15,637 nucleotides of DNA. Origin: Parcubacteria group bacterium. GTDB lineage: Bacteria; Patescibacteriota; Minisyncoccia; JACQLN01. The notes under the pieces were generated by a model. That model was not told where the DNA came from. It worked only from the letters and a program-made list of their open reading frames with translations, and searched no databases. A program made the translations under genes and the position numbers. This document shows, piece after piece, positions 1 to 6,794 of this stretch (its first letter is position 1; every line of letters starts with the position of its first letter). The stretch is from positions 1-15,637 of the forward strand of contig JACQLN010000033.1 of assembly GCA_016204035.1 (NCBI GenBank), written 5' to 3'.

Positions 1-2200
1 GGTGGAGCAAGCGCTTAAACTCGGCGACGGTTTGATGATTGTCCAACACCAGGTGTTGGACAAAAAGCCGGCCGATGAATTATTTTCCGAGTCTTTGTCG
101 TGCGCTTATTGCGGCTTGAATTTTCCCGCCATTGAACCCAGGTCTTTTTCGTTCAACAGCCCGCATGGCGCTTGCGCCCATTGCACCGGTTTGGGCCACA
201 CTTTAGAAATAGACCCCGATCTTGTTTTCCCAAATAAAAATTTAACTCTAGCCGAAGGAGCCATCCGACCTTGGTCGGCGGCTTCCCATCGCGTCGGTTA
301 CCAAGGTTGGTATTGGAGCATTATAGATGAATTATCCAAAAGTCTTGATTTCTCGGTAGACATACCCGTTAAAGATCTTCCGGATTATGTGATTGATGTG
401 ATTTTGTACGGTGCCAATTCGTCTAAACTAAAAACTAAAAACTTAGAACTGGAAACTGACTTTGAAGGCGTGATTCCCAATTTACTGCGCCGTTACAAGG
501 GCACCGAATCGGATTTTACCCGCGCCGAGATTGAACGCTATATGGTGGAAGAAATTTGCCCGGCTTGCCGCGGAGCCCGGCTGAAGCCGGAAATTTTAGC
601 CGTTAAATTTTTAACCAAAAATATCAGCGCCGTGGCCGGTATGTCCATAAAGGCCAGCCAGGATTTTTTTAACGGAATCAAAAAGAACGATCTAAGCCCG
701 TCCGATCAAAAAATCGTCTCGCCGATAATTAAAGAAGTCTTGAACCGCTTGGAATTTTTACTGGACGTGGGTTTGGATTACCTGACTTTATCCAGATCGT
801 CGGCCACGCTGTCCGGCGGCGAAGCCCAGCGCATCCGTTTGGCCACCCAAATCGGTTCGGGTTTAACGGGCGTTTTGTATATTTTAGACGAGCCCTCTAT
901 TGGTTTGCATACCCGCGACCAGGCTCGCTTGATAAAAACCTTAAAACACCTGCGCGACCTTGGTAATTCGGTGATCGTGGTGGAGCACGACGAACAAACC
1001 ATCGCGAACGCCGATTGGGTGGTGGACGTGGGGCCGGGCGCCGGCAAACACGGCGGCCGAATAACTTTTGAGGGGACACCCGCTCAACTAAAAAAGTCCG
1101 ATACCATCACCGGACAATATTTGTCGGGCAGAAAATCTGTTAAATTTCCAATTTCCAATTTCCAATTTCTAAATAAATCCAAAACAAATTCTAAATCCCA
1201 AACCCTAAACCCTAGTGGCTGTTTAATTATAAAAGGCGCGGCAGAAAATAATCTTAAAAACATAACGATAAAAATTCCGTTGGGTCTGTTTGTGGCGGTG
1301 ACCGGAGTTTCGGGTTCAGGCAAATCCAGTTTGGTTAACGATATTCTGGCCAAGTTTTTGCTTCAAAAGTTTTACGATGCCAAAGACGCGCCCGGTAAAT
1401 TCACCGAAATTGTCGGTTGGGAGAATTTAGACAAAGTGGTGGTGGTGGATCAAAGCCCCATCGGCCGGACGCCCCGTTCCAACCCGGCCACCTACACCGG
1501 CGCTTTCGGCCCGATGCGCGATCTTTTTGCCGCCACGCGCGAAGCTAAAGTGCGCGGGTTTGAGCCCGGCCGGTTTAGTTTTAACGTTAAAGGCGGGCGG
1601 TGCGAAGAATGCGAAGGTCAGGGTGTTAAAAAAATAGAGATGCATTTTTTGCCCGACGTTTATGTGGAATGCGAGGAATGCCACGGCACGCGCTATAACA
1701 GAGAGGCCTTGGAAATTGAATACAAAGGCAAAAACATCGCCCAGGTTTTGAAAATGCCGGTGGAAGAGGCCGTTGATTTTTTCAAAAACATTCCGGCGTT
1801 AAAACAAAAACTGGGCACACTGCAGGAAGTCGGTTTGGGTTATATGGAATTAGGCCAGGCGGCTACGACTTTATCGGGTGGGGAAGCGCAGAGAATCAAA
1901 TTAGCCACAGAATTATCGCGCCGCGATACCGGAAAAACTTTGTATATTCTGGATGAACCCACCACTGGGCTCCATTTTGATGATATTAAAAAACTTTTGA
2001 ACGTGTTGCATCTCTTGGTGGCCAAGGGCAATACGGTTTTGGTGATAGAGCATAATTTAGATGTTGTCCGCACCGCCGATTGGATTATTGATCTTGGCCC
2101 CGAGGGTGGGGACAAAGGCGGAGAGATTATAGCCGTGGGCACGTCCTCGGATATTTCCAAATCAAAATCAAGCCATACTGGCAGATTTTTGTTTAAATAA
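1..2200 (+). CDS. uvrA: UvrA, excinuclease ABC subunit A (5' end cut by window)
   Basis: UvrA is the damage-recognition ATPase of nucleotide excision repair. It works as a dimer with UvrB. About 732 codons are visible, reading from base 2 and ending at TAA 2198-2200. The usual length is about 940, so the first ~200 residues, including the first Walker A, lie outside the window. The GTG at base 2 is not a credible start. Visible in order: a zinc-finger region (CAYCG ... CAHCTGLG) near residues 35-65, the CPACRGARLKPE motif, the first ABC signature LSGGEAQR with Walker B ILDEPS, the second Walker A GVSGSGKSS, a second zinc finger (CEECEGQG ... CEECHGTR), the second LSGGEAQR and the second Walker B ILDEPTTGL. 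All are typical of the family. The linker between the two ATPase halves (bases 1138-1215) is low-complexity and looks like inserted repeat DNA. No terminator is seen after the stop. Confidence 0.97.
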   Translation, partial: VEQALKLGDGLMIVQHQVLDKKPADELFSESLSCAYCGLNFPAIEPRSFSFNSPHGACAHCTGLGHTLEIDPDLVFPNKNLTLAEGAIRPWSAASHRVGYQGWYWSIIDELSKSLDFSVDIPVKDLPDYVIDVILYGANSSKLKTKNLELETDFEGVIPNLLRRYKGTESDFTRAEIERYMVEEICPACRGARLKPEILAVKFLTKNISAVAGMSIKASQDFFNGIKKNDLSPSDQKIVSPIIKEVLNRLEFLLDVGLDYLTLSRSSATLSGGEAQRIRLATQIGSGLTGVLYILDEPSIGLHTRDQARLIKTLKHLRDLGNSVIVVEHDEQTIANADWVVDVGPGAGKHGGRITFEGTPAQLKKSDTITGQYLSGRKSVKFPISNFQFLNKSKTNSKSQTLNPSGCLIIKGAAENNLKNITIKIPLGLFVAVTGVSGSGKSSLVNDILAKFLLQKFYDAKDAPGKFTEIVGWENLDKVVVVDQSPIGRTPRSNPATYTGAFGPMRDLFAATREAKVRGFEPGRFSFNVKGGRCEECEGQGVKKIEMHFLPDVYVECEECHGTRYNREALEIEYKGKNIAQVLKMPVEEAVDFFKNIPALKQKLGTLQEVGLGYMELGQAATTLSGGEAQRIKLATELSRRDTGKTLYILDEPTTGLHFDDIKKLLNVLHLLVAKGNTVLVIEHNLDVVRTADWIIDLGPEGGDKGGEIIAVGTSSDISKSKSSHTGRFLFK
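1138..1215 (+). repeat. A/C-rich tandem repeat inserted in the uvrA linker
   Basis: The stretch contains three consecutive units of the type AATTTCC, then degenerate A/C-rich sequence ending in AAACCCTAAACCCTAG. It resembles intergenic filler rather than the codon use on either side. It is read in frame and encodes Asn, Ser, Lys and Gln between the conserved GQYLSGRK and IIKGAAENNLKN blocks, the flexible join between the two ATPase halves of UvrA. Related AT-rich units occur at 5898-6024. Confidence 0.6.
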
Positions 2201-2238
2201 ATCGGAATCTTATTCACGATCGTATTTAAGTATGACAT

Positions 2239-2267
2239 TTGACATATAAAAATATATTTATTATGAT
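2239..2267 (+). promoter_or_regulatory. Sigma-70-type promoter of the 2327 gene
   Basis: TTGACA at 2239-2244, a 17-bp spacer and TATGAT at 2262-2267. The predicted start is near 2274, giving a leader of about 53 nt. The leader begins with a hairpin (TTGAATA 2275-2281 with TATTCAA 2291-2297) and has a second small one over the ribosome binding site. Confidence 0.85.
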
Positions 2268-2305
2268 TATGATGTTGAATAGTTCGTTTTTATTCAAATA
2301 AACCC

Positions 2306-2319
2306 TTCTCATAGGAGAA
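2306..2319 (+). promoter_or_regulatory. Small hairpin over the Shine-Dalgarno of the 2327 gene
   Basis: TTCTC (2306-2310) can pair with GAGAA (2315-2319) around an ATAG loop. The Shine-Dalgarno AGGAG at 2313-2317 lies partly in the loop and partly in the stem, 9 nt before the ATG at 2327. A 5-bp stem is weak, so regulation is only a suggestion. Confidence 0.4.
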
Positions 2320-2326
2320 ACAAGCC

Positions 2327-3406
2327 ATGAAGTTCGGATTTTTCTGCTTTGATAACGCCGGCGGCGATGCCATGAGTATTTTGGCGGATGCCGCTTACCG
2401 GGCCGGCCACGAGGCCATGCTATTTCCAAAACAAACACGCGGGCTAGCCCAGAGAAGCGAGAGCGATTTGGCCGGTTTGGATGCCATGGTTACCGGTCTA
2501 TCCAGTTTTGAGACAGATCAAGAACTGGCTTTCGCCGAGATCTGCGTCGGACGTGGCATCCCGTGGTATGTGTTTGAGGATGTGCCCGGCGCCTGCCTTC
2601 GGCCTAAGGCCAAGGAGTGGGCGAACCGAGCCAAGTTGGTTTTTCTGGCCTTGCCTTCCGGAGCCGATGCTGCCAGAGAGTTCGGCTACCCCGGGTCGGT
2701 CTACCTTGGTCCGCCGCCCCAGTGGTGGTTGGAATACGAGAGGTTGATGCAGGTCAGAGCCGACGATGATCGGAGCATGATACAGAAGCATGCTTCCGGT
2801 GGGCAGCTGTTGGTTCCACTAGGTCCGAACGACAAAGTGGTCGGCCTCATCGGCGGTAAAGATCCAGAAGAAAACAATCGCGTGATCAAGATCGTTACAA
2901 CAGCTATTGCCAGTATGGAAAACATCGTGCTGGCTTTCAGCCAACATCCCGGCGAAAAGCCTAATCCCGACAAACCCGAAGAGGTGAAACGTTTTAGGCG
3001 GCTTTTTGAGGAACGCCGCCGGATGCTGGCGCAGATTACCTGGGCTAACACCAGCCAGTGGAGCGGTTCCCAAGTTGCCGGCGCGGTCGATGTGATGGTT
3101 TACGCCAGCGGCACCAACATTTCCATCGCTGGCGCCTACGCTCGCGTGCCGGGCATCTATTTGGATGACGAACCGGTGCGCAAACGTCTGTGCGTCCAGT
3201 CGGGCCAGGGAAAATGGTTTGTGACCGAGCTGGGCGGCGCGTGTAGGGTTTTTGGCTGGAACGATTTGAGCTGGACCTTGGAAGTGCTTTTTATGGATCA
3301 AAAAGCACGGCAAGCTCTTTATCATCAGCAGGAACAGGCCTTTCCTCTGCCCGAGGACTGGCACACCGAAACCAAAATCATCCGGTTTTTGGAGCAAATG
3401 GCCTAA
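2327..3406 (+). CDS. GT-B-like protein of unknown function (glycosyltransferase or UDP-GlcNAc 2-epimerase-like)
   Basis: A 359-residue soluble protein with no signal peptide or membrane segment. I do not recognise a specific family. The order of elements suggests two Rossmann-like halves. The N-terminus (FGFFCFDNAGGDA) has a glycine-rich turn after the first strand, followed by alternating strand-helix units (AGLDAMVTGLSSF, IPWYVFEDVPG, AKLVFLALPSG). The second half starts near residue 165 with DKVVGLIGGKDPEENNR and continues through NIVLAFSQHPGEK. It ends with a segment resembling the nucleotide-sugar site of GT-B enzymes (AGAVDVMVYASGTNISIAGAYARVPGIYLDDE). The ATG is fixed by AGGAG at 2313-2317. 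A strong promoter precedes it, and the stop sits inside a palindrome. It appears monocistronic. The reaction and substrate cannot be told from the sequence. Confidence 0.85.
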   Translation: MKFGFFCFDNAGGDAMSILADAAYRAGHEAMLFPKQTRGLAQRSESDLAGLDAMVTGLSSFETDQELAFAEICVGRGIPWYVFEDVPGACLRPKAKEWANRAKLVFLALPSGADAAREFGYPGSVYLGPPPQWWLEYERLMQVRADDDRSMIQKHASGGQLLVPLGPNDKVVGLIGGKDPEENNRVIKIVTTAIASMENIVLAFSQHPGEKPNPDKPEEVKRFRRLFEERRRMLAQITWANTSQWSGSQVAGAVDVMVYASGTNISIAGAYARVPGIYLDDEPVRKRLCVQSGQGKWFVTELGGACRVFGWNDLSWTLEVLFMDQKARQALYHQQEQAFPLPEDWHTETKIIRFLEQMA

Positions 3407-3420
3407 GCTAAGCTTAGGCC
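3400..3420. repeat. Perfect 10-bp inverted repeat over the stop codon of the 2327 gene
   Basis: GGCCTAAGCT (3400-3409), one A, then AGCTTAGGCC (3411-3420). It contains the TAA stop at 3404-3406. It would form a stable mRNA 3'-end hairpin, but the next bases are AAAAGTGG, so there is no U-tract for classic intrinsic termination. It may be a terminator of another type or an mRNA-stabilising hairpin. Confidence 0.6.
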
Positions 3421-3434
3421 AAAAGTGGATAAAG

Positions 3435-3462
3435 TTGTTTGCTTTGCCACAATATGTATAAT
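3435..3462 (+). promoter_or_regulatory. Promoter of the putative ncRNA
   Basis: TTGTTT at 3435-3440, a 16-bp spacer and a consensus TATAAT at 3457-3462. The predicted start is close to 3469. No reading frame with a ribosome binding site follows on this strand before the terminator at 3615-3717. Confidence 0.75.
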
Positions 3463-3468
3463 TAGATT

Positions 3469-3717
3469 AGTTCTCTAAAATTCAGCTGGGGTTTCCGGCG
3501 CCGGTTCCCACTAAACCCTTAAAACCTTTGGTTCTGGCAGGTGATAAGGGTTTGCCGGCGGCGAATAACCAGCTGAAGGGTTGGGGTTCTCTTTTCTCCT
3601 GCTCCAACCCAAAAGGCCAGGAAGGTCTCGAAAATGAGTGCTCTCGAACCCCATCGAACCTCCTCGATAGGTGAACAAGAGCATTCCTCATCGAGCCTTC
3701 CTGGCCCTTTTTATTTT
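3469..3717 (+). ncRNA. Putative structured non-coding RNA, about 250 nt, family unknown
   Basis: A stretch without a plausible gene, bounded by a promoter and an intrinsic terminator. Three hairpins follow each other. Hairpin 1 is closed by TTCAGCTGG (3481-3489) and CCAGCTGAA (3569-3577). It nests CGCCGG (3499-3504) with CCGGCG (3555-3560), AAACCCTT (3513-3520) with AAGGGTTT (3546-3553), and ACCT (3524-3527) with AGGT (3539-3542). Hairpin 2 pairs GGGTTGG (3578-3584) with CCAACCC (3604-3610). Hairpin 3 is the long terminator stem. I looked for signature segments of RNase P RNA, tmRNA, SRP RNA and 6S RNA and found none. It could instead be a long leader of groES, but the terminator and the separate promoter at 3728 argue for an independent transcript. 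Confidence 0.6.
3615..3717 (+). terminator. Long branched hairpin with U-tract ending the putative ncRNA
   Basis: GGCCAGGAAGG (3615-3625) pairs with CCTTCCTGGCC (3696-3706). The stem continues past a one-base bulge as CTCGA (3627-3631) with TCGAG (3691-3695), then TGCTCT (3639-3644) with AGAGCA (3678-3683), and is capped by ATCGA (3653-3657) with TCGAT (3664-3668). T-rich sequence follows at 3708-3717. The stem is far longer than a terminator needs and may be a functional domain of the RNA. Confidence 0.8.
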
Positions 3718-3727
3718 ATAATGAAAC

Positions 3728-3756
3728 TTGACACGGCAAAAACGGATTGTTAACAT
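3728..3756 (+). promoter_or_regulatory. Promoter of groES-groEL
   Basis: TTGACA at 3728-3733, a 17-bp spacer and TAACAT at 3751-3756. The predicted start near 3763 gives a leader of about 109 nt that contains the first palindromic element. No full CIRCE (HrcA) operator is seen between here and groES. Confidence 0.7.
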
Positions 3757-3787
3757 TATCAATCTAATAGTAAGAGTGATAAAAGCG

Positions 3788-3863
3788 CGACACCAATACG
3801 CGAATGCACTCGAATGACACAAATTAAGATTCGTAAATTCGTGTCTATTCGTAATTAGTGTCG
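3788..3863. repeat. Palindromic element, copy 1, upstream of groES
   Basis: Ends CGACAC (3788-3793) and GTGTCG (3858-3863) are inverted repeats. The interior holds imperfectly complementary arms built of CGAAT/ATTCG units. It is the same element as at 4162-4241, sharing segments such as CCAATACGCGAATGCAC and ATTCGTAATTAGTGTCG. In the transcript it would form a long imperfect hairpin ending 8 nt before the groES ATG. Confidence 0.85.
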
Positions 3864-3871
3864 GTGGTAAT

Positions 3872-4162
3872 ATGACCAAAATCAAACCTCTAGCCGACAG
3901 GGTTTTAATAGAGCCTATGTCTAAAGAAGAAAAAACCAAGTCGGGCATATATTTGCCGGATACGATGGATAAAGAACGGCCGGAACAGGGCAAAGTGTTG
4001 GCGGTGGGGCCGGGCAAATACGACGACGGTAAACTTATCAAGCCCTCGGTCAAAAAAGGCGATGTGGTTTTGTTTACCAAATACGGGCCCAACGAAATCA
4101 AGGTTGGAGGCAAGGAATATTTGATAGCGCGCGAGGACGACATTCTCGCGGTACTGGAATAG
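3872..4162 (+). CDS. groES: GroES co-chaperonin
   Basis: A 10-kDa heptameric lid for the GroEL cage, cytosolic, acting in ATP-driven protein folding. The 96-residue length is normal. The protein opens with IKPLADRVLIEP, followed by the mobile loop that contacts GroEL (around residues 17-33, KTKSGIYLP). It then has GKVLAVGPGKYDDGK, KGDVVLFTKYGPNEIKVGG and the C-terminal strand EYLIAREDDILAVLE, all standard for the family. Only a weak GGTGG (3863-3867) precedes the ATG. The stop codon overlaps the first base of the second palindromic element, and groEL follows after 91 bp. Confidence 0.97.
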   Translation: MTKIKPLADRVLIEPMSKEEKTKSGIYLPDTMDKERPEQGKVLAVGPGKYDDGKLIKPSVKKGDVVLFTKYGPNEIKVGGKEYLIAREDDILAVLE

Positions 4163-4241
4163 CGACGCCAATACGCGAATGCACCCGAATGACGCGAATG
4201 GATTATTCGTAAATTAGCGTGTCATTCGTAATTAGTGTCGC
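4162..4241. repeat. Palindromic element, copy 2, between groES and groEL
   Basis: Ends GCGACGC (4162-4168) and GTGTCGC (4235-4241), nearly perfectly inverted (one G-T). Long internal stretches are identical to copy 1 upstream of groES, in the same orientation. It starts on the last base of the groES stop codon and fills almost all of the intergenic space, leaving 12 nt before the groEL ATG. Confidence 0.85.
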
Positions 4242-4253
4242 TGGTTTACAAAT

Positions 4254-5897
4254 ATGGCAAAGCAAATACTTTTTAACGAAAGCGCCCGCACGGCGATGCG
4301 GCGGGGCATAGACAAATTGGCCGAGGCCGTAAAAATGACTTTGGGCCCGCGCGGCCGGGCGGTGATTATAGAAAAAAGCTACGGCGCGCCGCAGGTTACT
4401 TTTGACGGCGTAACCGTGGCTAAAGAAATAGAGCTCCAAGACAAATATGAAAACTTGGGGGCGGAGTTTATTAAACAGGCCGCCGATAAAACCAACACCA
4501 ACGTGGGCGACGGCACTACCACCGCGGTGGTTTTGGCCCAGGCCATGATCAAAGCCGGCGAAGAATCCATTCGCAAGGGCGGTTTTAACGTTATCCAACT
4601 GGCCGGCGAGCTTAAAGAAGCCAGCGAAGCCGTCATAAAAAATCTGGAAACCCAGCGCGAACTTTTAAGCGATTCTAAAAAAATCCAGGAGGTGGCCACA
4701 CTCTCGGCTAAAGACGGAACCATCGGCAAATTAATAGCCGAAGTGGTGGACGAAGTGGGCAAGGACGGCGTAATTTCGGTGGAAGATTCCAACACCATCG
4801 GCAGTTCGCACGAAATTGTGGAAGGCCTGCAATTTGACCGCGGCTATATTTCGCAATATATGGTTACCAACGCCGAAAGAATGGAATCGGTTTACGAAAA
4901 TCCTTTGATTTTGATCACCGACAAAAAACTTTCGGCTCTAAACGAAGTTTTGCCTTTGTTGGAAAAACTGGCTAAATCCGGCAAAAAGAATTTAGTTATA
5001 ATCGCCGACGATGTGGAAGGAGAATCTTTGGCCACGCTGGTGGTTAACAAGATCCGCGGCACTTTTAACGCTTTAGCCATAAAAGCGCCGGGTTTTGGCG
5101 ACAGACGCAAAGAGATGTTGGAAGACATTGCTATTTTGACGGGCGGGGAAGTGGTTAGCGAAGAAAAAGGCTTAAAGCTGGATGCGGTTGACGTAGACGT
5201 GCTGGGCGAAGCCCGGCGGGTAATTTCCACCAAAGAAAATACCACCATCATTGGCGGCTCCGGCAATAAATCAGCCATTGAAAAAAGAATCAAGCAGATC
5301 AAGGCCCAAATAGCCGAAAGCACTTCGGAGTTTGACAAGGAAAAATTGGAGGAGCGGTTAGGCAAGCTTTCCGGCGGTGTGGCCATAATCAAAGTCGGCG
5401 CGCCCACCGAATCGGCTCAAAAAGAACTTAAACAAAGAGTGGAAGACGCGGTGGCGGCTACCAAAGCGGCTATGGAGGAAGGTATCGTGCCCGGCGGCGG
5501 CATGGCTTTGTTTAATATCATCTTAAAAAAAGAAGGTGTTAATAAAAATGTATCGCCGGTGGCTTTAGCCGCGGCCAAGATAATGCAGAAGGCCTTGCGG
5601 GCTCCGGTTGAGGCTATAATTGAAAACAGCGGCGAGTCGGCGGATGAAAAAGTGGCCGAGCTTATAGCAGTAAAATCCAAACCCAGTTCCAGTTGGATCG
5701 GTTTTAACGCCTTAACCAATACCATCGGCAACTTAAAAGATTACGGCATTGTGGATCCGCTAAAAGTTACCAAAACAGCTTTCATAAACGCGATATCGGT
5801 GGCGGCCAATTACTTAACCGTAGGCGCGGCGGTAACCGATATTCCCGAAAAGAAAGAAACCCCGGCTATGCCGCCGGGAGGGATGGAGGATTACTAA
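4254..5897 (+). CDS. groEL: GroEL chaperonin (60 kDa)
   Basis: Forms the double-ring ATP-dependent folding cage that works with GroES. The 547-residue length is normal. Visible family blocks: MTLGPRGRAV and DGVTVAKEIEL in the N-terminal equatorial domain, the nucleotide-phosphate motif GDGTTTA, the apical-domain VEGLQFDRGYISQY, then PGFGDRRKEML, LSGGVAIIKVGA, the acidic ATPase segment RVEDAVAATKAAMEEG with its catalytic Asp, and GGGMAL. It ends MPPGGMEDY, with a shortened version of the usual GGM tail. No Shine-Dalgarno lies before the ATG. The upstream space is taken up by the palindromic element, so translation may depend on structure or on coupling to groES. No terminator is seen after it. 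Confidence 0.98.
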   Translation: MAKQILFNESARTAMRRGIDKLAEAVKMTLGPRGRAVIIEKSYGAPQVTFDGVTVAKEIELQDKYENLGAEFIKQAADKTNTNVGDGTTTAVVLAQAMIKAGEESIRKGGFNVIQLAGELKEASEAVIKNLETQRELLSDSKKIQEVATLSAKDGTIGKLIAEVVDEVGKDGVISVEDSNTIGSSHEIVEGLQFDRGYISQYMVTNAERMESVYENPLILITDKKLSALNEVLPLLEKLAKSGKKNLVIIADDVEGESLATLVVNKIRGTFNALAIKAPGFGDRRKEMLEDIAILTGGEVVSEEKGLKLDAVDVDVLGEARRVISTKENTTIIGGSGNKSAIEKRIKQIKAQIAESTSEFDKEKLEERLGKLSGGVAIIKVGAPTESAQKELKQRVEDAVAATKAAMEEGIVPGGGMALFNIILKKEGVNKNVSPVALAAAKIMQKALRAPVEAIIENSGESADEKVAELIAVKSKPSSSWIGFNALTNTIGNLKDYGIVDPLKVTKTAFINAISVAANYLTVGAAVTDIPEKKETPAMPPGGMEDY

Positions 5898-6024
5898 AAC
5901 AATTTTTAATTTACAAATGCCAATTTACAATCAAAATCCAATTCATAATTTTCAAAACAGGTTTGGTAATTGAATCATTGTAGATTTAATGTAAATTGTA
6001 AATTGAGAATTGATAATTAAATTG
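5898..6024. repeat. AT-rich imperfect inverted repeat between groEL and lemA
   Basis: The left part has AATTTACAA and CCAATTTACAATC units. The right part has ATTGTAGATTT and GTAAATTGTAAATTGAG, which are roughly complementary to the left arm around a centre near 5960. The units resemble those in the uvrA linker and suggest a mobile AT-rich palindrome family. The -35 box of lemA lies in its right arm. Confidence 0.55.
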
Positions 6025-6031
6025 GTATAAT
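6003..6031 (+). promoter_or_regulatory. lemA promoter, predicted leaderless transcript
   Basis: TTGAGA at 6003-6008, a 17-bp spacer and TATAAT at 6026-6031, with TG at 6023-6024 as an extended -10. The seventh base after the -10 is 6038, the A of the lemA ATG. No Shine-Dalgarno is possible. Confidence 0.8.
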
Positions 6032-6037
6032 CAAGTT

Positions 6038-6598
6038 ATGACTCTAACATCTTGGATTCTAATTGGCGCCGCCGGTCTAATTGTTCTCTGGATCATCTAC
6101 GCTTTCAACCGTTTAGTAACTTTGCGTGCCCGCATAGACGAGGCCTTTTCCGACATTGAAGTCCAGTTAAAACGCAGGTACGATTTGATTCCCAACGTGG
6201 TGGAAACCGTGAAGGGTTATATGGGGCATGAACGCTCGGTGTTTGAAAATGTTACTCAAGCTCGTTCAGCGGCCATGGGCGCGCATGACCCCAACGAAAA
6301 AGCCGCCAAAGAAAACGCGCTTACGAACACTCTAAAAACTTTATTTGCCGTATCCGAAAATTACCCCGAGCTTAAAGCCAACGCCAATTTTTTAGATCTA
6401 CAGCGCGAACTGGCCGATACCGAAAACAAAATCCAGTCGGCCCGCCGGTTTTACAACGGCAACGTGCGCGATTTTAACATCACTGTTGATTCTTTTCCCT
6501 CCAATCTGATCGCCGGCATGTTTAGTTTCAAAAAACGCGAGTTTTTTGATCTGGACGATTCTTCGCCAGCCCAAGAACCGGTAAAAGTTAGCTTTTAG
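6038..6598 (+). CDS. lemA: LemA family membrane-anchored protein
   Basis: A 186-residue protein with one N-terminal membrane segment (about residues 5-23, LIGAAGLIVLWIIYAF). The helical domain matches the LemA family: FNRLVTLRARIDEAFSDIEVQLKRRYDLIPNVVETVKGY, then the ENVTQAR block, ENYPELKAN and the ELADTENKIQSARRFYN block. LemA proteins expose a helical bundle outside the N-terminal anchor. Their biochemical role is unsettled. They are often encoded beside the protease HtpX, and htpX lies 2 kb downstream here, separated by two genes. The start is fixed by the promoter geometry, and translation is probably leaderless. An intrinsic terminator follows, so lemA is transcribed alone. Confidence 0.95.
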   Translation: MTLTSWILIGAAGLIVLWIIYAFNRLVTLRARIDEAFSDIEVQLKRRYDLIPNVVETVKGYMGHERSVFENVTQARSAAMGAHDPNEKAAKENALTNTLKTLFAVSENYPELKANANFLDLQRELADTENKIQSARRFYNGNVRDFNITVDSFPSNLIAGMFSFKKREFFDLDDSSPAQEPVKVSF

Positions 6599-6628
6599 AT
6601 CGCAGTTTCTAGTTTATAGGATTTAGAA

Positions 6629-6664
6629 AACAGCCCCAAGTAAAATTTAAGGGGTTGTTTTTTT
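6629..6664 (+). terminator. Intrinsic terminator of lemA
   Basis: AACAGCCCC (6629-6637) pairs with GGGGTTGTT (6651-6659), with one G-U, around an AT-rich loop. A T-run follows to 6664. Confidence 0.88.
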
Positions 6665-6676
6665 ACTTGATTTTAT

Positions 6677-6705
6677 TTGACTGGCCGATGTGATTACTCT
6701 ATAAT
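6677..6705 (+). promoter_or_regulatory. Promoter of the ankyrin-repeat gene
   Basis: TTGACT at 6677-6682, a 17-bp spacer and a consensus TATAAT at 6700-6705. The predicted start near 6712 gives an 83-nt leader. Confidence 0.85.
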
Positions 6706-6771
6706 CATTCTTAGTTCTTTTCAAAGTTAGTCAGATTTGTGCGATAGAAAATTCACAATTCATCCCCAAAA

Positions 6772-6787
6772 CTCCTCAAGAAAGGAG
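6772..6787 (+). promoter_or_regulatory. Hairpin covering the Shine-Dalgarno of the ankyrin gene
   Basis: CTCCT (6772-6776) is perfectly complementary to the Shine-Dalgarno AGGAG (6783-6787) across a 6-nt loop. The AGGAG is 7 nt before ATG 6795 and fixes that start. The stem could limit initiation or act as a thermosensor, but it is only 5 bp. Confidence 0.45.
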
Positions 6788-6794
6788 CTTGTTA

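Noticed and set aside
3482..3691. Minus-strand open frame across the putative ncRNA
   Set aside because: It follows the stems, has no ribosome binding site or promoter, and shows no protein-like domain pattern. It is best explained as a by-product of the structured RNA sequence.
3720..3871. CIRCE/HrcA operator upstream of groES
   Set aside because: Only a GCACTCG half-like sequence occurs, inside the palindromic element. The paired GAGTGCTAA half at the required spacing is missing.
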